Of a stretch of 64,000 bases of DNA, positions 63,188 through 64,000 are shown in pieces. A program made the translations under genes and the position numbers. This stretch comes from JAIQFF01 sp963725615. Lineage in GTDB: Bacteria > Acidobacteriota > Terriglobia > Terriglobales > Acidobacteriaceae. The notes beneath the pieces are model-generated. The model saw only the letters and a program-made list of their open reading frames with translations. It was not told the origin of the DNA and made no database searches. The first letter of the stretch is position 1, and every line of letters starts with the position of its first letter. The DNA lies in the NCBI GenBank assembly GCA_963725615.1, contig CAVRZO010000003.1:124001-188000 (forward strand), in the 5' to 3' direction.

Positions 63188-63239
63188 TCCGCAACCGCGA
63201 GGTTTCCTCCCAGGAATCTCGCAGCGTAAGGAGAACACC

Positions 63240-63380
63240 ATGAAACGTGCGGTCAGGATGTTGATCCTGATGGTAGGTTTGGCTTGCACGTACGTGGCAA
63301 TCGCGACCCCGATACTCAACGCAGAACTGGGCCCGATGCCACTGTGCAATCCTGCCAATCCCAATTGCTCGAAACGCTAG
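63240..63380 (+). CDS. Small exported peptide (46 aa), unknown
   Basis: Strong ribosome site AAGGAG five bases before the ATG at 63240. The product has a signal-like N-terminus (MKRAVRMLILMVGLACTYVA) and a short tail ending CNPANPNCSKR with two cysteines seven residues apart. With a perfect -10 promoter upstream and an intrinsic terminator downstream this is a complete, probably well-expressed monocistronic unit. A longer frame from 63084 crosses the promoter and is rejected. Function unknown. Confidence 0.75.
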   Translation: MKRAVRMLILMVGLACTYVAIATPILNAELGPMPLCNPANPNCSKR

Positions 63381-63437
63381 GCAAGTGGGATTAGTAAAAG
63401 GCTGTTAATTGGCCGCGCAAGTGGCTTTGGACCTGAT

Positions 63438-63478
63438 GGGCTGACCGATTGCGAATCGCATGGTCAGCCCTCTTTTTT
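63438..63478 (+). terminator. Intrinsic terminator after the small peptide gene
   Basis: Perfect 9-bp stem GGGCTGACC/GGTCAGCCC with a 15-base loop, followed directly by TCTTTTTT. It is the clearest classical terminator in the window. Confidence 0.9.
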
Positions 63479-63519
63479 GTCCGCCGCTAAACCGGATGTT
63501 CGGTCAGCTCTTCGATTCG

Positions 63520-64000
63520 TCAGTTCTTTAGTGCGATGCCCAGGCTTCGGCGGAGTTGGTCGGGGTCCGCGACCGGAGGCTGGCAACTGAATCCGGAGCA
63601 GACTACCGCCACTGACTTACCTTCGTTGACTGCGGGTAGCTGAGGTATCGTCTCCGCCAGCGAGGGTGGAAGATTTTGCGGAACCACTTTGCTCGCCGCC
63701 AACTTGAGCACCGTCTTGTTAAACGCAAACAAGCCGGAAGCGATGGCGCGGAACTGCTCTGCCCGATCGTCTTCACCAATGACCACGATCTGGGTATGAG
63801 GTTGCAGAAAATGCACCGCCGCAATGGCGTACGTCGCGGCAAAAATGCCGAACTTCCCGGCAAGCGCAGCCGGCAACTCCAGCGTCAGCTCCGCTTGCTC
63901 GCGATAGCTTTGCTGGCTGGTGAAAGCGTACAGCCGGAGTAGCGCAATCGCAGCCACGGAATTCCCCGCAGGAGTGGGAGAATCCTGAAATGGTTTCCGC
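63520..64000 (-). CDS. DUF255/thioredoxin-domain protein (YyaL-like), C-terminal part
   Basis: The last ~160 residues; the frame is open to the window end, so the start lies beyond it. Visible: DSPTPAGNSVAAIALLRLYA, typical of the (alpha/alpha)6-barrel region of YyaL/spermatogenesis-associated protein 20-like proteins, HTQIVVIGEDD, and a closing CSGFSCQPPVADPDQLRRSL segment with two cysteines. The N-terminal thioredoxin-like domain would be outside. Function of the family is unclear. Confidence 0.85.
   Translation of the reverse strand, partial: RKPFQDSPTPAGNSVAAIALLRLYAFTSQQSYREQAELTLELPAALAGKFGIFAATYAIAAVHFLQPHTQIVVIGEDDRAEQFRAIASGLFAFNKTVLKLAASKVVPQNLPPSLAETIPQLPAVNEGKSVAVVCSGFSCQPPVADPDQLRRSLGIALKN

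Overview
The window looks like chromosomal DNA of an Acidobacteriota member (Terriglobia/Koribacter-like). This is inferred from several things seen together: high G+C, a large Oar-like TonB receptor ending in a LALKFYF-type tail, a DUF1501/DUF1800 pair, futalosine-pathway menaquinone genes, S9 and M49 peptidases, a glycine-zipper protein of a type I associate with this phylum, and very many GC-rich intergenic palindromes. No rRNA, plasmid, phage or CRISPR locus was seen. One complete tRNA gene, tRNA-Arg(CCG), is present.

Layout. 0-5 kb: the 3' end of an ammonium transporter, a secreted DUF1080 hydrolase, an oligopeptidase B lying between a complete tRNA-Arg and a detached 3' half of a tRNA-Arg, an RRM protein and a zinc-ribbon protein. 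5-12 kb: typA, then a minus-strand polyamine uptake operon (regulator, potD, potA, potB, potC) headed by an unusual MerR+XRE+cupin regulator whose own -10 box sits inside a perfect dyad. 12.2-16.1 kb: a TonB-dependent receptor broken by very many single-base indels. 16-25 kb: a plus-strand catabolic block with three class-III aminotransferases (two frameshifted), an APC amino acid/polyamine permease, an aminoaldehyde-type dehydrogenase and methylmalonate/malonate-semialdehyde dehydrogenase. With the Pot operon this reads as one polyamine/omega-amino-acid import and degradation region.

25-46 kb: a GT39-like membrane glycosyltransferase, DUF3592, a solitary nuoB, a Rieske ferredoxin, DUF1501/DUF1800, an HD-GYP phosphodiesterase, a HAD hydrolase, an M49-like peptidase, a dispersed menaquinone set (mqnD coupled to bioY, mqnC, mqnA), Xaa-Pro aminopeptidase, an orphan sugar-binding lipoprotein, a cellulose-synthase-like GT2, a DedA protein and dprA. 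46-64 kb: a four-helix-bundle (S23/Avd-like) gene flanked by inverted heptad arrays, topA, mlaE/mlaF, an NtrC-type response regulator with a large PDZ/GAF/PAS histidine kinase, argD, an alpha/beta hydrolase, PGPGW, DUF58, small secreted proteins and the C-terminal part of a DUF255/thioredoxin-domain protein.

The most unusual layer is between the genes. At least four families of structured repeats occupy almost every longer intergenic gap: (A) tandem GC hairpins, many bounded by CCACGTAGG-like ends, (B) period-7 arrays whose heptamer differs from site to site and which often start at the stop codon of the gene before, (C) CTTTGCG/CGCAAAG palindromes, and (D) GTCTCTCC/GGAGAGAC hairpins. One heptad pair encloses the four-helix-bundle gene, which suggests a small mobile or domesticated element with non-autonomous derivatives elsewhere in the window.

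Single-base indels in short base runs (near 21.06, 24.31 and 46.60 kb) and the dense cluster at 12.2-16.1 kb mean that sequence quality should be considered before genes are called dead.
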